Positions 5,287 through 13,843 of a DNA stretch of 14,757 nt are shown piece by piece. The notes beneath the pieces are model-generated. The model searched no databases. It was not told where the DNA came from and was given only the letters and a program-made list of their open reading frames with translations. Position numbers and translations under genes: made by a program. How positions within the stretch are numbered: position 1 is the stretch's first letter; each line of letters starts with the position of its first letter. This DNA comes from an uncultured Clostridia bacterium (GTDB taxonomy: Bacteria; Bacillota_A; Clostridia; TANB77; CAG-508): NCBI GenBank assembly GCA_947594095.1, contig CANQEA010000033.1:1-14757 (forward strand), given 5' to 3'.

Positions 5287-6390
5287 ATGACTCAAACAAA
5301 GTTAAGTACAGTAGAAGCAATTGCAGTAATTCTTACAATATTTGTTGCACATTCTATTGTTTCCATGCCTAGAAATTTATTGCTTTCTACTAAAACAGCA
5401 ACAATTATTAATATAATTTATGTTGGAGTTATTGCAATTATAATTAGTTATCTTATATATCTGCTTTTGCGTAAGTTTCCGAGCAGTGACATAATTGATA
5501 TTTCAGAATATTTGGGTGGTAAATTATTAAAATCTATTGTTGGATTTATTTTTATTGCATATTTTACATTTTCTTCTGCCATATTACTTAGAAACTTTTG
5601 TGAAGGTTTAAAAGTTGTATATTATCCAATGACAAATATTATTTTTATACTTTTAACTTATATTATTGTGCTTTGTATTACAAATAAATTTGAATTTGCA
5701 ACTACTTCTAGAGTAAATTTACTTATACTTCCTATTGTATTTGTAAGTGTACTTTTTGTATTTTTTGCAAACTTTAGAAACTTTTCTTTGAATAATATGT
5801 ACCCTATTCTAGGGGGAGGATTTATGAATACTTTTGTTACTGGACTTGGTAATATTGGCGCATTTGGTGGTATTTGTCTTATTTATTTTATTCCTCCATA
5901 CTTAAAAGAACCTCAAAAAATGAAGAAAATAACCTTAATTTCTCTTGGTCTTGGATTTATTTATATACTTTTATGTGTTGCAACAATTTTATTTATGTTT
6001 TCATTTCTTATAAATGTTGATGAAATGATGCCTTTATATTCTGCTGCAAGATATATAGAATTTGGTAGCTTTTTTCAAAGATTAGAGTCTGCATTTTTAC
6101 TTATTTGGATGATTGAAATTGCATGTTATTTAAGTATAGTTACCAAAATCTCTATGATAACTTTGAAAAAAATTACAAATATTAAAGATACAAAACCTCT
6201 TAGTTATATATTTGCATTGCTTATATTTGGAATTAGCTTTATTCCTAAAAATTATGCAATTTCAAAATATCTAGAAAACAATGTATATCATATAACTGTT
6301 TTTGTTGTTGTACTTGCATTAGCTTTTGCATTATTAATTTTAGCAAATTTAAAGAAGAGGAAAAAGAAAGTAGGCGTATCAAATGAATAA
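5287..6390 (+). CDS. gerB: GerB-family spore germination permease-like subunit
   Basis: This 367-residue protein is almost wholly hydrophobic, with about ten membrane helices, as in the GerB family of the APC transporter superfamily. It is the B subunit of the germinant receptor and is thought to bind the germinant in the spore inner membrane. Family features include the start TKLSTVEAIAVIL, the SMPRNLL loop after the first helix and EYLGGKLLKSIVGF. I chose the ATG at 5287, which lies 10 nt after AAGGAG; an earlier in-frame ATG at 5245 overlaps the end of gerA and has no binding site. The gap to gerA is 26 nt and the overlap with gerC is 8 nt, so the three genes form an operon. No in-frame CGG is present. 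Confidence 0.92.
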   Translation: MTQTKLSTVEAIAVILTIFVAHSIVSMPRNLLLSTKTATIINIIYVGVIAIIISYLIYLLLRKFPSSDIIDISEYLGGKLLKSIVGFIFIAYFTFSSAILLRNFCEGLKVVYYPMTNIIFILLTYIIVLCITNKFEFATTSRVNLLILPIVFVSVLFVFFANFRNFSLNNMYPILGGGFMNTFVTGLGNIGAFGGICLIYFIPPYLKEPQKMKKITLISLGLGFIYILLCVATILFMFSFLINVDEMMPLYSAARYIEFGSFFQRLESAFLLIWMIEIACYLSIVTKISMITLKKITNIKDTKPLSYIFALLIFGISFIPKNYAISKYLENNVYHITVFVVVLALAFALLILANLKKRKKKVGVSNE

Positions 6391-7606
6391 ATGGATTAGC
6401 AGATTATTTATATTTATTATAATTGTTGTTTTATTAATTGCCTTTTTTGACTCTGGCGAGTCTTTTAGTGTTGATAATTTAGCAATCGCTATTGCTATGG
6501 CAATTGATAAATCTGACACAAATAACTTAAAAGTAACATTTCAATTTACTAATCCATCATCTTTTGCCCAGTCTGGATCGTCCGAAAAAAGCGAGACTAT
6601 AAATTATTCAATTAATGCATCTTCTATTAGTTCTGCAATTAACTGGATGAATTCATATATTGGTAAAGAGCTAAATTTATCACATTGTAAATTGATTATT
6701 TTTTCAGAAGAAGTTGCAAAAGATGACATATCAGATGAAATTTTCACTTTGATCAATGACCCTCAAATTAGACCATCAGCAAATATTATTATTAGTAAGA
6801 CTTCTGCATCATTTTATCTTGAAAATGCAAAACCACAGTTAGAACATTTAATTACAAAGTATTATGAAAGTCTTACAGATTCTAGCGAATATACTGGCTA
6901 TACATCAAATGCAACGATTGGTGATTTCTTCGATCAAATGGTGTGTAACTCATGTGAACCATATGCTATTTTGGGTGGTATTAGTAGCGAAAAAGGCGAC
7001 ACTGAAACTTCCACAGACTCTCAAAAAGATAGTAATGCAATTTCAAATAATTCGTTACTTACAGAACAAAGTACTTCTGAAAATATAGGTCTTGCTGTTT
7101 TTAAAAGAGGAAAACTTGTCGGTGAATTAAATGCAATTGAAACTTTATCTTTTTTAGCTACATCAAATGGAATACAAGGCTTTATGGTTTCTGTACCTGA
7201 TCCAGAAAAAGATGATAAATTTCTTGATATTAATATGTTTCCTACTAGTGATTCTAAAATTGATATTGTAAGTGTTAGTGGTTCTCCTTATATTAAAGTT
7301 AGCTATAGATTTAAAGGTAGAATTGCATCTTTATCTGATAATTCTAGATATTTAGATCCTGCTATACTTTCAGCCATTTCTAATTCTTGTAATAAATATT
7401 TGGAAAGTGTTTTTTCAAATTATTTATACAAAACTTCTAAAGAATTAGGCTCAGACATTAATCGTATTGGTAAATTCGCACAAGCTTCGTTTTTCACTTT
7501 AGATGAGTTCGATAATTATAATTGGAATGAAAAATATAAAGATGCTTTCTTTGAAGTAAATGTTGATACTAATATTACTTCGTCGACTTTACTTACTGAA
7601 ACTTAA
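6383..7606 (+). CDS. gerC: GerC-family germinant receptor C subunit, no lipobox cysteine
   Basis: This 407-residue protein matches GerC by its early VDNLAIAIAMAIDK segment, the GKELNLSHCKLIIFSEEVA region and a C-terminal end with SKELGSDINRIGKF and WNEKYKDAFFEVNVD. GerC subunits are normally lipoproteins on the outer face of the spore inner membrane, with a conserved cysteine about 20 residues in. Here residues 1-27 (MNKWISRLFIFIIIVVLLIA, then FFDSGES) form a membrane helix but contain no cysteine, so anchoring is probably by an uncleaved helix. A serine-rich insert (about residues 204-232) separates the N- and C-terminal domains. The start overlaps the gerB stop by 8 nt, implying translational coupling. 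Confidence 0.9.
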   Translation: MNKWISRLFIFIIIVVLLIAFFDSGESFSVDNLAIAIAMAIDKSDTNNLKVTFQFTNPSSFAQSGSSEKSETINYSINASSISSAINWMNSYIGKELNLSHCKLIIFSEEVAKDDISDEIFTLINDPQIRPSANIIISKTSASFYLENAKPQLEHLITKYYESLTDSSEYTGYTSNATIGDFFDQMVCNSCEPYAILGGISSEKGDTETSTDSQKDSNAISNNSLLTEQSTSENIGLAVFKRGKLVGELNAIETLSFLATSNGIQGFMVSVPDPEKDDKFLDINMFPTSDSKIDIVSVSGSPYIKVSYRFKGRIASLSDNSRYLDPAILSAISNSCNKYLESVFSNYLYKTSKELGSDINRIGKFAQASFFTLDEFDNYNWNEKYKDAFFEVNVDTNITSSTLLTET

Positions 7607-7649
7607 ATAAAATCACTTAGATAGAAAAGAAAGGAATGGTTTATTTATT

Positions 7650-7832
7650 ATGGTTAATATGATTCATTATATAATCTTCGTATTATTTTCTATTTATGCT
7701 CTTTTAAAACTAATTTTTTATGCAATATATGAAATTAAACAGGAACAAAATAAAATAGGTGGAATTGTAATTATATGCTTTTCAGTTTTTTGTGTAGCTC
7801 TCGCAAATTTTGCATTGTTTTTGCATAGCTAA
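7650..7832 (+). CDS. small two-helix membrane protein, candidate receptor D subunit
   Basis: This 60-residue protein has two hydrophobic helices (about 5-27 and 38-58) joined by a short charged loop (EIKQEQNK). It is the last gene of the germination operon, 43 nt after gerC and directly before the terminator. In Bacillus species some germinant receptor operons carry a fourth gene for a small two-helix 'D' protein that modulates receptor function; size, topology and position fit, but I see no diagnostic motif. AAAGGA lies about 16 nt before the ATG at 7650, so the internal ATG at 7659 is less favoured but possible. Confidence 0.65.
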   Translation: MVNMIHYIIFVLFSIYALLKLIFYAIYEIKQEQNKIGGIVIICFSVFCVALANFALFLHS

Positions 7833-7841
7833 AAAAATAGT

Positions 7842-7880
7842 AAAAGATGTTTTTTGACCTTGAATCAAAAAACATCTTTT
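7842..7880. terminator. bidirectional terminator between gerABC and manC
   Basis: A perfect 16-bp stem (7842-7857 with 7865-7880) and a 7-nt loop lie between the convergent operons. The stem ends in A/T runs on both sides, and ATTTTTTT follows shortly on the minus strand, so it can end transcription from both directions. Confidence 0.85.
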
Positions 7881-7882
7881 CT

Positions 7883-8956
7883 TTATAAATATTTTTTATT
7901 TTCTTTATCATCTTCTAATTCTTTTAAAATATCTGGTAATTCATCTGCAGATTCTAAATCATAAATAAGGCATACTCCATTATCATTAATTATATTCAAA
8001 TTCTTGGTTCCTGCAGCAATTACTATTTGGTTATTATTGCTAAATATGTTACAATTATTAGCTTTTCTTGTAATCACATTACCAACTGTAGTATTTCCAT
8101 CTATATCTTTTGCATACATTTCAAAAAAGCTTTTTATACTACCAATGTCACTCCATTCAAAACTTCCTTTTACCATTTTTATATTGTTCGATTTTTCTAA
8201 TATACCTTTGTCAATAGATAGTGCTTCCACTATAGGATATAACTTCTTTATAACCGCTTCTTCATTATCTGTTCCTATTGCATTGTAAATTTTTTCTTTA
8301 ATAGAGTAAATACTTGGCAAAAACTTTTTGAAATTTTCTAAGATAACATCTAACTGCCAAATGTACATTCCACTATTCCACAAATATGTTCCTGCTTTCA
8401 CATATTCGTTTGCATCTTCATAATTTGGTTTTTGCTTAAATTCTGTAACTATGTTGTATCCTGTTTCTTTGTCTTCTTTAAATTTTATATATCCAAAACC
8501 TACCTCTGGGTATGTTGGTTTAATTCCAATAATTACTAAGTTATCATCTTTTTCAGCGATTTCAATTCCATCTTTGATATTTTCTACCATTTTTTCTTCT
8601 TTTTGAATATAATGGTCACAAGACAATATTGAAACCACTCCATTTCCTCTAGCCTTTTTTATTTTTAAAGTAGCATAAAAGATACACATAGATGTATTTT
8701 TAGCTTCTGGCTCAATAATAATATTTTCTCTTGGTATGTTATTATCAACATATCTATAGGCTAGTTCTTTTTGACTTTCATTAATTACAATAAATATATT
8801 TTTATAATCAAATAATGGTTCAATCCTTTTTATTGTTTCATTTATCATAATTTCATTTCCGTATAAATTTAAAAATTGTTTTGGTCTTTTTAAGGTACTA
8901 ATAGGCCATAATCTACTACCTTTTCCTCCTGCTAGTATTAATGCGTATTTGTTCAT
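7883..8956 (-). CDS. manC: mannose-1-phosphate guanylyltransferase
   Basis: Makes GDP-mannose from mannose-1-phosphate and GTP for surface polysaccharide synthesis. The 357-residue length fits a single-domain enzyme without an isomerase domain. Motifs in order are the nucleotide-binding LAGGKGSRLWPIS (8-20), RPKQF (24-28), EPEAKNTS (82-89), SCDHYI (112-117; usually PADH, so Pro-Ala is replaced by Ser-Cys while the metal-binding Asp stays), GFGYI (153-157), FKQKP (173-177), WNSGMYIW (193-200), SIDKGILEK and WSDIGS. The start has AGGAG 7 nt upstream, and the gene lies 18 nt after rnr, so it is probably co-transcribed with it. Related NDP-sugar pyrophosphorylases share the fold, but RPKQF plus WSDIGS favours mannose. 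Confidence 0.92.
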   Translation of the reverse strand: MNKYALILAGGKGSRLWPISTLKRPKQFLNLYGNEIMINETIKRIEPLFDYKNIFIVINESQKELAYRYVDNNIPRENIIIEPEAKNTSMCIFYATLKIKKARGNGVVSILSCDHYIQKEEKMVENIKDGIEIAEKDDNLVIIGIKPTYPEVGFGYIKFKEDKETGYNIVTEFKQKPNYEDANEYVKAGTYLWNSGMYIWQLDVILENFKKFLPSIYSIKEKIYNAIGTDNEEAVIKKLYPIVEALSIDKGILEKSNNIKMVKGSFEWSDIGSIKSFFEMYAKDIDGNTTVGNVITRKANNCNIFSNNNQIVIAAGTKNLNIINDNGVCLIYDLESADELPDILKELEDDKENKKYL

Positions 8957-8974
8957 TTATTACTCCTCTCTTTT

Positions 8975-11119
8975 TTATTGCATTTGGGATGTCTCCGTTT
9001 GCGACACTTCGAAATCAATTTGCCTTAGCATCTTACTTGCTTTTTTAACTCTAATATTTATTTTATCTCCAATTTTATATACTTTATTTGTCCTTTCACC
9101 GATTAGTTGTTTTTTGTTCTTATCATAAATAAAATACTCATCACCCAAGTCCTCAAAACGTATTAATCCTTCTATTGTATTTTCTAATTCCACAAATATA
9201 CCAAAAGATGTTACAGATGATATAATTCCTAGATATTCTTCTCCTATGTGACCTTCCATATATTCTGCTTTTTTTATGTCTTCTGCTTCTCTTTCTACTT
9301 TTGTTGCTATCTTTTCTCTTTCTGATGATTGTTCTGCTCTTTTTTCTGCTTTTACCTTGTATTCTTCTATCCATTCTTCTTTTACATTATAGTTATTCTC
9401 TAAATAATAAGAAATCACTCTATGAATAAATAAATCTGGATATCTTCTGATAGGTGATGTAAAATGACAATACATTTTACTTGCTATCCCAAAATGTCCC
9501 TTATTTACTGATTCATATCTTGCAACTTTTAGAGTTCTTAAAACTAGATTTGAGACAACTTTTTCCTCTTCTTTTCCTTTTATTTCTTCTAATACTTTAG
9601 AAAATTCTTTTGGGTATATATTATCTTTATTTGCTTTTATCTTTAAGCCAAAGTTAAATAAAAATTTATTTAGCTCCTGAATTTTTTCTAAGTCTGGATC
9701 TTCATGAACGCGGTAAATAAATGGTGCTTGTAACCAGTAAAATTTTTCTGCTATTGCTTCGTTACAAATAAGCATAAATTGTTCAATTATTTCGTTTGAA
9801 AACTCTGTTTCATATTTTGAAACATTTTTTACTTTTCCATCTATATCTAAGTCTATTTTGCTTTCTGGTATATCTAAATTTAAGTACCCTTGCTCCATTC
9901 TTTTACTTCTAAGAATGTGTGCTAATTCTTCCATAAGTTTAAATTCTTGTATATAATCTTTGTATTTTTTTACAACATCAATATCTGATTCATCTATAAT
10001 TTTTTGTACATCATGATATGACATTCTTCTGGTTACATTTATTACTCCTTTTACTACTTCTGAACTTATTAGTTTTCCATTTGTATCAATTTCCATGATA
10101 CATGATAAAGTTAACCTATCTTCTCCCTCATTTAAACTACAAATTCCATTTGATAGTTCTCTTGGTAGCATAGGAATAACTCTTCCTAACATGTAAATAC
10201 TAGTTCCTCTAATTAGTGCTTCTCTATCTAATAAACTATTTTCTTTTACATAGTTGCTAACATCTGCAATATGAACCTCTAATTTGTAATTACCATTTTG
10301 TAGCTTTTCTACTCTTATTGCATCATCTAAATCTTTTGCATCTTCTCCATCAATAGTAAAAATATTTTTACCTCTAAAATCTACTCTTTTTGAAATTTCT
10401 TTTTCATCAATTTTGTTTCCATATTTTTTTGCTTCTTCTACTACCTCTTCTGGGAATGTATATGGCAAGTTGTATTCTTTTATTAAAGATAACATATCAA
10501 CTCCTGCTTCATTTACATTACCAAGTACTTCTATAATTTTTCCTTCAGCTTTTTTGCCTTTTTCTGGGTATTTTATTATTTTTACTAAAACCTTATGCCC
10601 TTCTCTTGCTTTTCCAAAATTCTTTTTAGATATAAAAATATCGCTTCCAAAGTTTCTGTCATCTGGTACTACAAATCCAAAGCTTTTGTTATTTTGAAAA
10701 ATTCCAACTAAAGTATCTTTTTCGTGTTTTAGAATTTTTACAATTTTTCCCTCGGCTTTTTTTATGTTATTTTTTTCTTCTATAATTTCAAATAAAACTC
10801 TATCTCCATTTAGTGCATTTAGTGAATTTTCTTGTGCAATATATACTTCTTCTTCATTTTCTAATATTTTAACAAATCCAAAACCTTTTTGATTTTTTCT
10901 ATATATTCCATCATAATATGTTTTAGCAGCTAATCTATATTGATTTTTTCTATTTCTCTGAATTTTAAATTCTAATTCTAGTTCTCCTAAAACCGATAAA
11001 AAGTTCCTATATTCTACTTTAGGCACACTCATTAACATGGCAATTTCTTTTGCTTTCATTTGCCTATAATCTGGGTCTTTCATAAAATCTAAAATTTTTT
11101 GTTTTTGTTCCTCTTCCAT
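8975..11119 (-). CDS. rnr: ribonuclease R (3'-to-5' exoribonuclease)
   Basis: This 714-residue protein is a full-length RNase R of the RNB family, a processive 3'-5' exonuclease that degrades structured RNA and takes part in RNA quality control, often with tmRNA. Domain order is an N-terminal winged-helix-like segment (about 1-65), cold-shock-like domains (about 70-200), the catalytic RNB domain with TIDGEDAKDLDDAI (255-268) carrying the metal-binding aspartates, and a C-terminal S1 domain (about 628-705, EYLGIISSVTSFGIFVELEN). The ATG has AAGGAG 5 nt upstream. secG precedes it, as in many Firmicutes, but manC rather than smpB follows. A terminator lies between secG and rnr and no strong rnr promoter is visible, so expression by readthrough is likely. 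None of its 714 codons is CGG. Confidence 0.96.
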   Translation of the reverse strand: MEEEQKQKILDFMKDPDYRQMKAKEIAMLMSVPKVEYRNFLSVLGELELEFKIQRNRKNQYRLAAKTYYDGIYRKNQKGFGFVKILENEEEVYIAQENSLNALNGDRVLFEIIEEKNNIKKAEGKIVKILKHEKDTLVGIFQNNKSFGFVVPDDRNFGSDIFISKKNFGKAREGHKVLVKIIKYPEKGKKAEGKIIEVLGNVNEAGVDMLSLIKEYNLPYTFPEEVVEEAKKYGNKIDEKEISKRVDFRGKNIFTIDGEDAKDLDDAIRVEKLQNGNYKLEVHIADVSNYVKENSLLDREALIRGTSIYMLGRVIPMLPRELSNGICSLNEGEDRLTLSCIMEIDTNGKLISSEVVKGVINVTRRMSYHDVQKIIDESDIDVVKKYKDYIQEFKLMEELAHILRSKRMEQGYLNLDIPESKIDLDIDGKVKNVSKYETEFSNEIIEQFMLICNEAIAEKFYWLQAPFIYRVHEDPDLEKIQELNKFLFNFGLKIKANKDNIYPKEFSKVLEEIKGKEEEKVVSNLVLRTLKVARYESVNKGHFGIASKMYCHFTSPIRRYPDLFIHRVISYYLENNYNVKEEWIEEYKVKAEKRAEQSSEREKIATKVEREAEDIKKAEYMEGHIGEEYLGIISSVTSFGIFVELENTIEGLIRFEDLGDEYFIYDKNKKQLIGERTNKVYKIGDKINIRVKKASKMLRQIDFEVSQTETSQMQ

Positions 11120-11169
11120 AAAATCTCCTTTTTTTAAATTAACAACTCAAGACGAAGTTTATTTTCACA

Positions 11170-11209
11170 ATAAAAAATAAATAGGGCAAGTTATTAATTT
11201 AACCTGCCC
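11170..11209 (-). terminator. Rho-independent terminator after secG
   Basis: On the minus strand a 10-bp stem (11209-11200 with 11193-11184, one G-T wobble) and a 6-nt loop are followed by a T-rich tract ending in TTTTTT. It may act as an attenuator that lowers rnr expression relative to secG. Confidence 0.8.
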
Positions 11210-11225
11210 CCTTTATTATTATACC

Positions 11226-11474
11226 CTACATCATATAAACAATACCTAATATAATAGTTAAAATAGCAAATACAATTCCAAGAATGATTAACCATCTTTT
11301 TTGCTTTCCTTCTTTTGTTCTTCCTTTGTTCTTTTCAAAGAAGTTTCCAGTTGAAGAACCTGTTATTGTTGAAGATAAGCCTGCATCATCTTTTGATTGT
11401 ATTAATGCTAATATAATTAGAGCAAGCGATACAATTATATATATAACAATTAATACCCATTTTACTATTTCCAT
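11226..11474 (-). CDS. secG: protein translocase subunit SecG
   Basis: This 82-residue protein has the SecG layout: an N-terminal helix (about 3-25), a loop rich in Gly, Ser and Thr (SSTITGSSTGNFFEKNKGRT), and a second helix (about 60-82). SecG is the small subunit of the SecYEG channel that helps SecA-driven protein export. AGGAGG lies 9 nt before the ATG, and a promoter is at 11520-11548. The loop motif, two-helix topology and position before rnr make the call secure. Confidence 0.95.
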   Translation of the reverse strand: MEIVKWVLIVIYIIVSLALIILALIQSKDDAGLSSTITGSSTGNFFEKNKGRTKEGKQKRWLIILGIVFAILTIILGIVYMM

Positions 11475-11519
11475 GATAAATTTCCTCCTATATCTGTTAG
11501 CATTTTAAAATCAATTTAT

Positions 11520-11548
11520 ATTTTATCACATTTTTTTCCAAAATGCAA
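11520..11548 (-). promoter_or_regulatory. probable secG promoter
   Basis: Minus strand TTGCAT (11548-11543), 17-nt spacer, TAAAAT (11525-11520), about 45 bp before secG. The 108-bp gap to the upstream gene has no other good candidate. Confidence 0.5.
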
Positions 11549-11582
11549 TACATATTTGCTCTGTATTTGTTTTTTTATTGTT

Positions 11583-12275
11583 TTATCTAATAAAACAAAT
11601 GATAGAAAATATAAAAGTTTGTACCATAACACTTAAAAGTAAACTATAATTTGTTGCTTTTATTGCTATATTATTTAATTCATCGAACCCATCTACAATT
11701 TTATCTGTTTCTTCTTTTGTTGTTATTTTCGCATCATCGATATATTCTTTAGCAAGATATTTAGCTTTTATCATTGCATCATTTTCTAAATATGCTCTTA
11801 CTGCATAATATACCATACCAAGAATAATTAAGATAGTTAGAAACATTAATTTGTATGGTAAAATTTTAAATAATGCAAGAATACAGATTACTATAAAATA
11901 TAAGATATATATATTTGAATAAATAAAATTAAATAGTAACATTTTTCTATCTTGAACAGAATGTAAACATTCATGTGCAATTGTTTGAATTCTTGTAAAG
12001 CTATCTCTAACATTTGCAATTGTTATTTTATTGCTAATTGCAATATACAAACTAGCATCACTTTCTTTGTTTTCTTCTACTTTTACAGTTTCATTTTTTA
12101 ACATTTTTAAGTATGTTTTGCATAATTCTATATTACTTGGATATTTTTTTGCAAGTTCATCTAATTCTTTTCTATTTTCTGCTATTCCTTTTATTCTTTT
12201 TACATCATATCCAAATAAAGACTTTTGAGATATTATAACTACTAATACTATTATTGCAATTACTAAAAACTCCAT
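11583..12275 (-). CDS. YugP-like membrane zinc metallopeptidase
   Basis: This 230-residue membrane protein has an N-terminal helix (about 1-16), a soluble part with HECLH (101-105) as the zinc-binding HExxH motif in TIAHECLHSVQDR, two helices (about 113-158), and a last helix (about 205-228). LENDA (163-167) resembles the downstream glutamate segment of YugP-family peptidases, so both zinc-binding elements seem present. The family usually has HEVGH or HEIGH, so Cys-Leu in the centre is unusual. The substrate is unknown. It stands alone, between the ylbF terminator and the secG promoter; a weak TTGTCT/TATATT pair upstream may be its promoter. No T-rich terminator hairpin was found after it. 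Confidence 0.7.
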   Translation of the reverse strand: MEFLVIAIIVLVVIISQKSLFGYDVKRIKGIAENRKELDELAKKYPSNIELCKTYLKMLKNETVKVEENKESDASLYIAISNKITIANVRDSFTRIQTIAHECLHSVQDRKMLLFNFIYSNIYILYFIVICILALFKILPYKLMFLTILIILGMVYYAVRAYLENDAMIKAKYLAKEYIDDAKITTKEETDKIVDGFDELNNIAIKATNYSLLLSVMVQTFIFSIICFIR

Positions 12276-12330
12276 GCTTTACTTCATCCCTTCTTTAATT
12301 TATTTCCATTTATAATATACAATATTTTCC

Positions 12331-12370
12331 AAAAAAAGACAAGTGAATTTATAAGTTTTATTCACTTGCC
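12331..12370 (-). terminator. Rho-independent terminator after ylbF
   Basis: On the minus strand an 11-bp stem (12370-12360 with 12348-12338, one wobble pair) is followed at once by seven T residues. It ends the ybeY-DUF3048-ylbF transcription unit. Confidence 0.88.
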
Positions 12371-12395
12371 TTCATTTTAAAATCATTTTTGAACT

Positions 12396-12731
12396 TTATT
12401 TCATAACCTCTTGTATTGCTTCTCCTATTATTTTATTTACATCTGCAATAACTACATTGAATTTTGTTTCGGCATCAAAATATTTTACCGCTTCTGGATT
12501 TTCAATTAATTCTGCATATAATTCTTGCATTTTTTTTATTTTTTCTTCATCATTCTTTCCTGTTTGCATAGCAGTAATTTGTGCTTCATATCGAGCTAGC
12601 TCAAACTCTCCTATTTTCTTTTTTAAATCTTGATTTAAATTTAGAGTTTCTTTCGCCATTTTATAATTTGTGTATTCTTCTGATTGTTTTATTTCACTAG
12701 CTAATTTATTTGCAGTATCATATATATTCAT
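12396..12731 (-). CDS. ylbF: YlbF/YmcA family protein
   Basis: This 111-residue, mostly helical protein has the family pattern: IYDTANKLASEIKQSEEYTNYK, then NLNQDLKKKIGEFELARYEAQ, and a later NPEAVKYFDAETKFNVVIADVNKIIGEAI. In Bacillus, YlbF, YmcA and YaaT form a complex affecting RNase Y specificity, competence, biofilm formation and sporulation; several paralogs exist, so the exact role here is uncertain. I chose the ATG at 12731, which follows AAGGAGG by 5 nt; an in-frame ATG at 12749 lies upstream of that binding site. The gene begins 10 nt after the DUF3048 stop. Its arginine codon in ELARYEA is CGA in the context GCT-CGA and is read in frame, a useful contrast to the GCT-CGG of the pilin gene. 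Confidence 0.8.
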   Translation of the reverse strand: MNIYDTANKLASEIKQSEEYTNYKMAKETLNLNQDLKKKIGEFELARYEAQITAMQTGKNDEEKIKKMQELYAELIENPEAVKYFDAETKFNVVIADVNKIIGEAIQEVMK

Positions 12732-12741
12732 AAAAACCTCC

Positions 12742-13809
12742 TTATACATTATTTGTTGTGTTTTCTTCTACTACTGGTTCTTCTTCTCCTTCAATTGTTA
12801 CTTTGCTTGTAGTTGGACAAATATTTACAAATGTATTTCCATCATTTACTTGTATAGTATTTCCTTCTAAATCCTGATAGGTAGTTCTTTCATCTCTTGC
12901 AGATTTTGTACATTTAATTTTAATTGCTCTACCATTTGTAATATAATATCCATCAAATGTTCCTATATTCTTTAATCCTTGTCTTCCTTTATTCTCTGCA
13001 TCTGTTAAAGTATAATTATCACACATTGTAATAATTATATTTTTTGTAGTAATTGCTTCTTTTGTATCCCAATCTGTTTGTTTTACCCCTCTTGCATATC
13101 TTTCATAACGCTTTGTTTCTTTATTATATTCGTATGTTACTGTTTGTAAATTTGAATGTGGAATAGTTATCTTTGTTGCAGATGTTCCTTCTTCTAGATT
13201 TACTTCATCTGTTACATAATTTAGTAAACTCTCTTTTGTAGATGTTGTTCTATAATTTTTATTTTTTGCAGATTGAAGTATTTGTGCTGTACTTGTTACT
13301 GCATTGTGTGGTGCTGCTTTATCTTTTACTCTTGTAAATGTTGTACCATCTTCTGCTATTCCATTTATATTATTAATTGAGAATTTTCTAATATCACTTT
13401 GAGCTTGTGGACTCCAACCAAAATGTACATAAATTGCATCATTTTCCATAGCATAGTCTAGAAAATAATGTCTTGAGCTACGTACTGGTCCAATTTTATC
13501 TAGCTCTACTCCTTTATATAGAGCCATTAGTCTTGTTTCTCCACCTTCTACAACAATTTCATAAACCATATATGCCTTATTTAAACTTGCTTGTGGCCAT
13601 GCGTCCTTATGATTATCAATCATAACTGCAATTGGTCTATCTGTTCCTTGATATATTTGAACTTTCTTTTCTTCTGGAATAACCTCTTCAGTTGCTTCTT
13701 CTGCTAAAACAGATTTACCTTCTTTGTCTTTAACAATTTTATTAGCTAAAATTACTCCAGCTACTATTATTAAAATGATTAATATAAAAACAAGTCCTTT
13801 AGATTTCAT
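12742..13809 (-). CDS. DUF3048 (YerB-like) secreted or membrane-anchored protein
   Basis: This 355-residue protein has an N-terminal helix (about 5-23) and an extracellular body. The N-terminal DUF3048 domain is clear: RPIAVMIDNHKDAWPQASL, YEIVVEGGETRLMALY, KIGPVRSSRHYFLDYA and DAIYVHFGWSPQAQ. The C-terminal part (YEYNKETKRYERYARG through TFVNICP) fits the paired C-terminal domain of YerB proteins. Bacillus YerB is a lipoprotein of unclear function; here no lipobox cysteine is seen, so anchoring is probably by the helix. AAAGGAG lies 6 nt before the ATG. It lies 34 nt after ybeY and 10 nt before ylbF, in one operon. The function is unknown. Confidence 0.85.
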   Translation of the reverse strand: MKSKGLVFILIILIIVAGVILANKIVKDKEGKSVLAEEATEEVIPEEKKVQIYQGTDRPIAVMIDNHKDAWPQASLNKAYMVYEIVVEGGETRLMALYKGVELDKIGPVRSSRHYFLDYAMENDAIYVHFGWSPQAQSDIRKFSINNINGIAEDGTTFTRVKDKAAPHNAVTSTAQILQSAKNKNYRTTSTKESLLNYVTDEVNLEEGTSATKITIPHSNLQTVTYEYNKETKRYERYARGVKQTDWDTKEAITTKNIIITMCDNYTLTDAENKGRQGLKNIGTFDGYYITNGRAIKIKCTKSARDERTTYQDLEGNTIQVNDGNTFVNICPTTSKVTIEGEEEPVVEENTTNNV

Positions 13810-13843
13810 AAATTCTCCTTTCTAATATCAAGCTTATTTTGTA

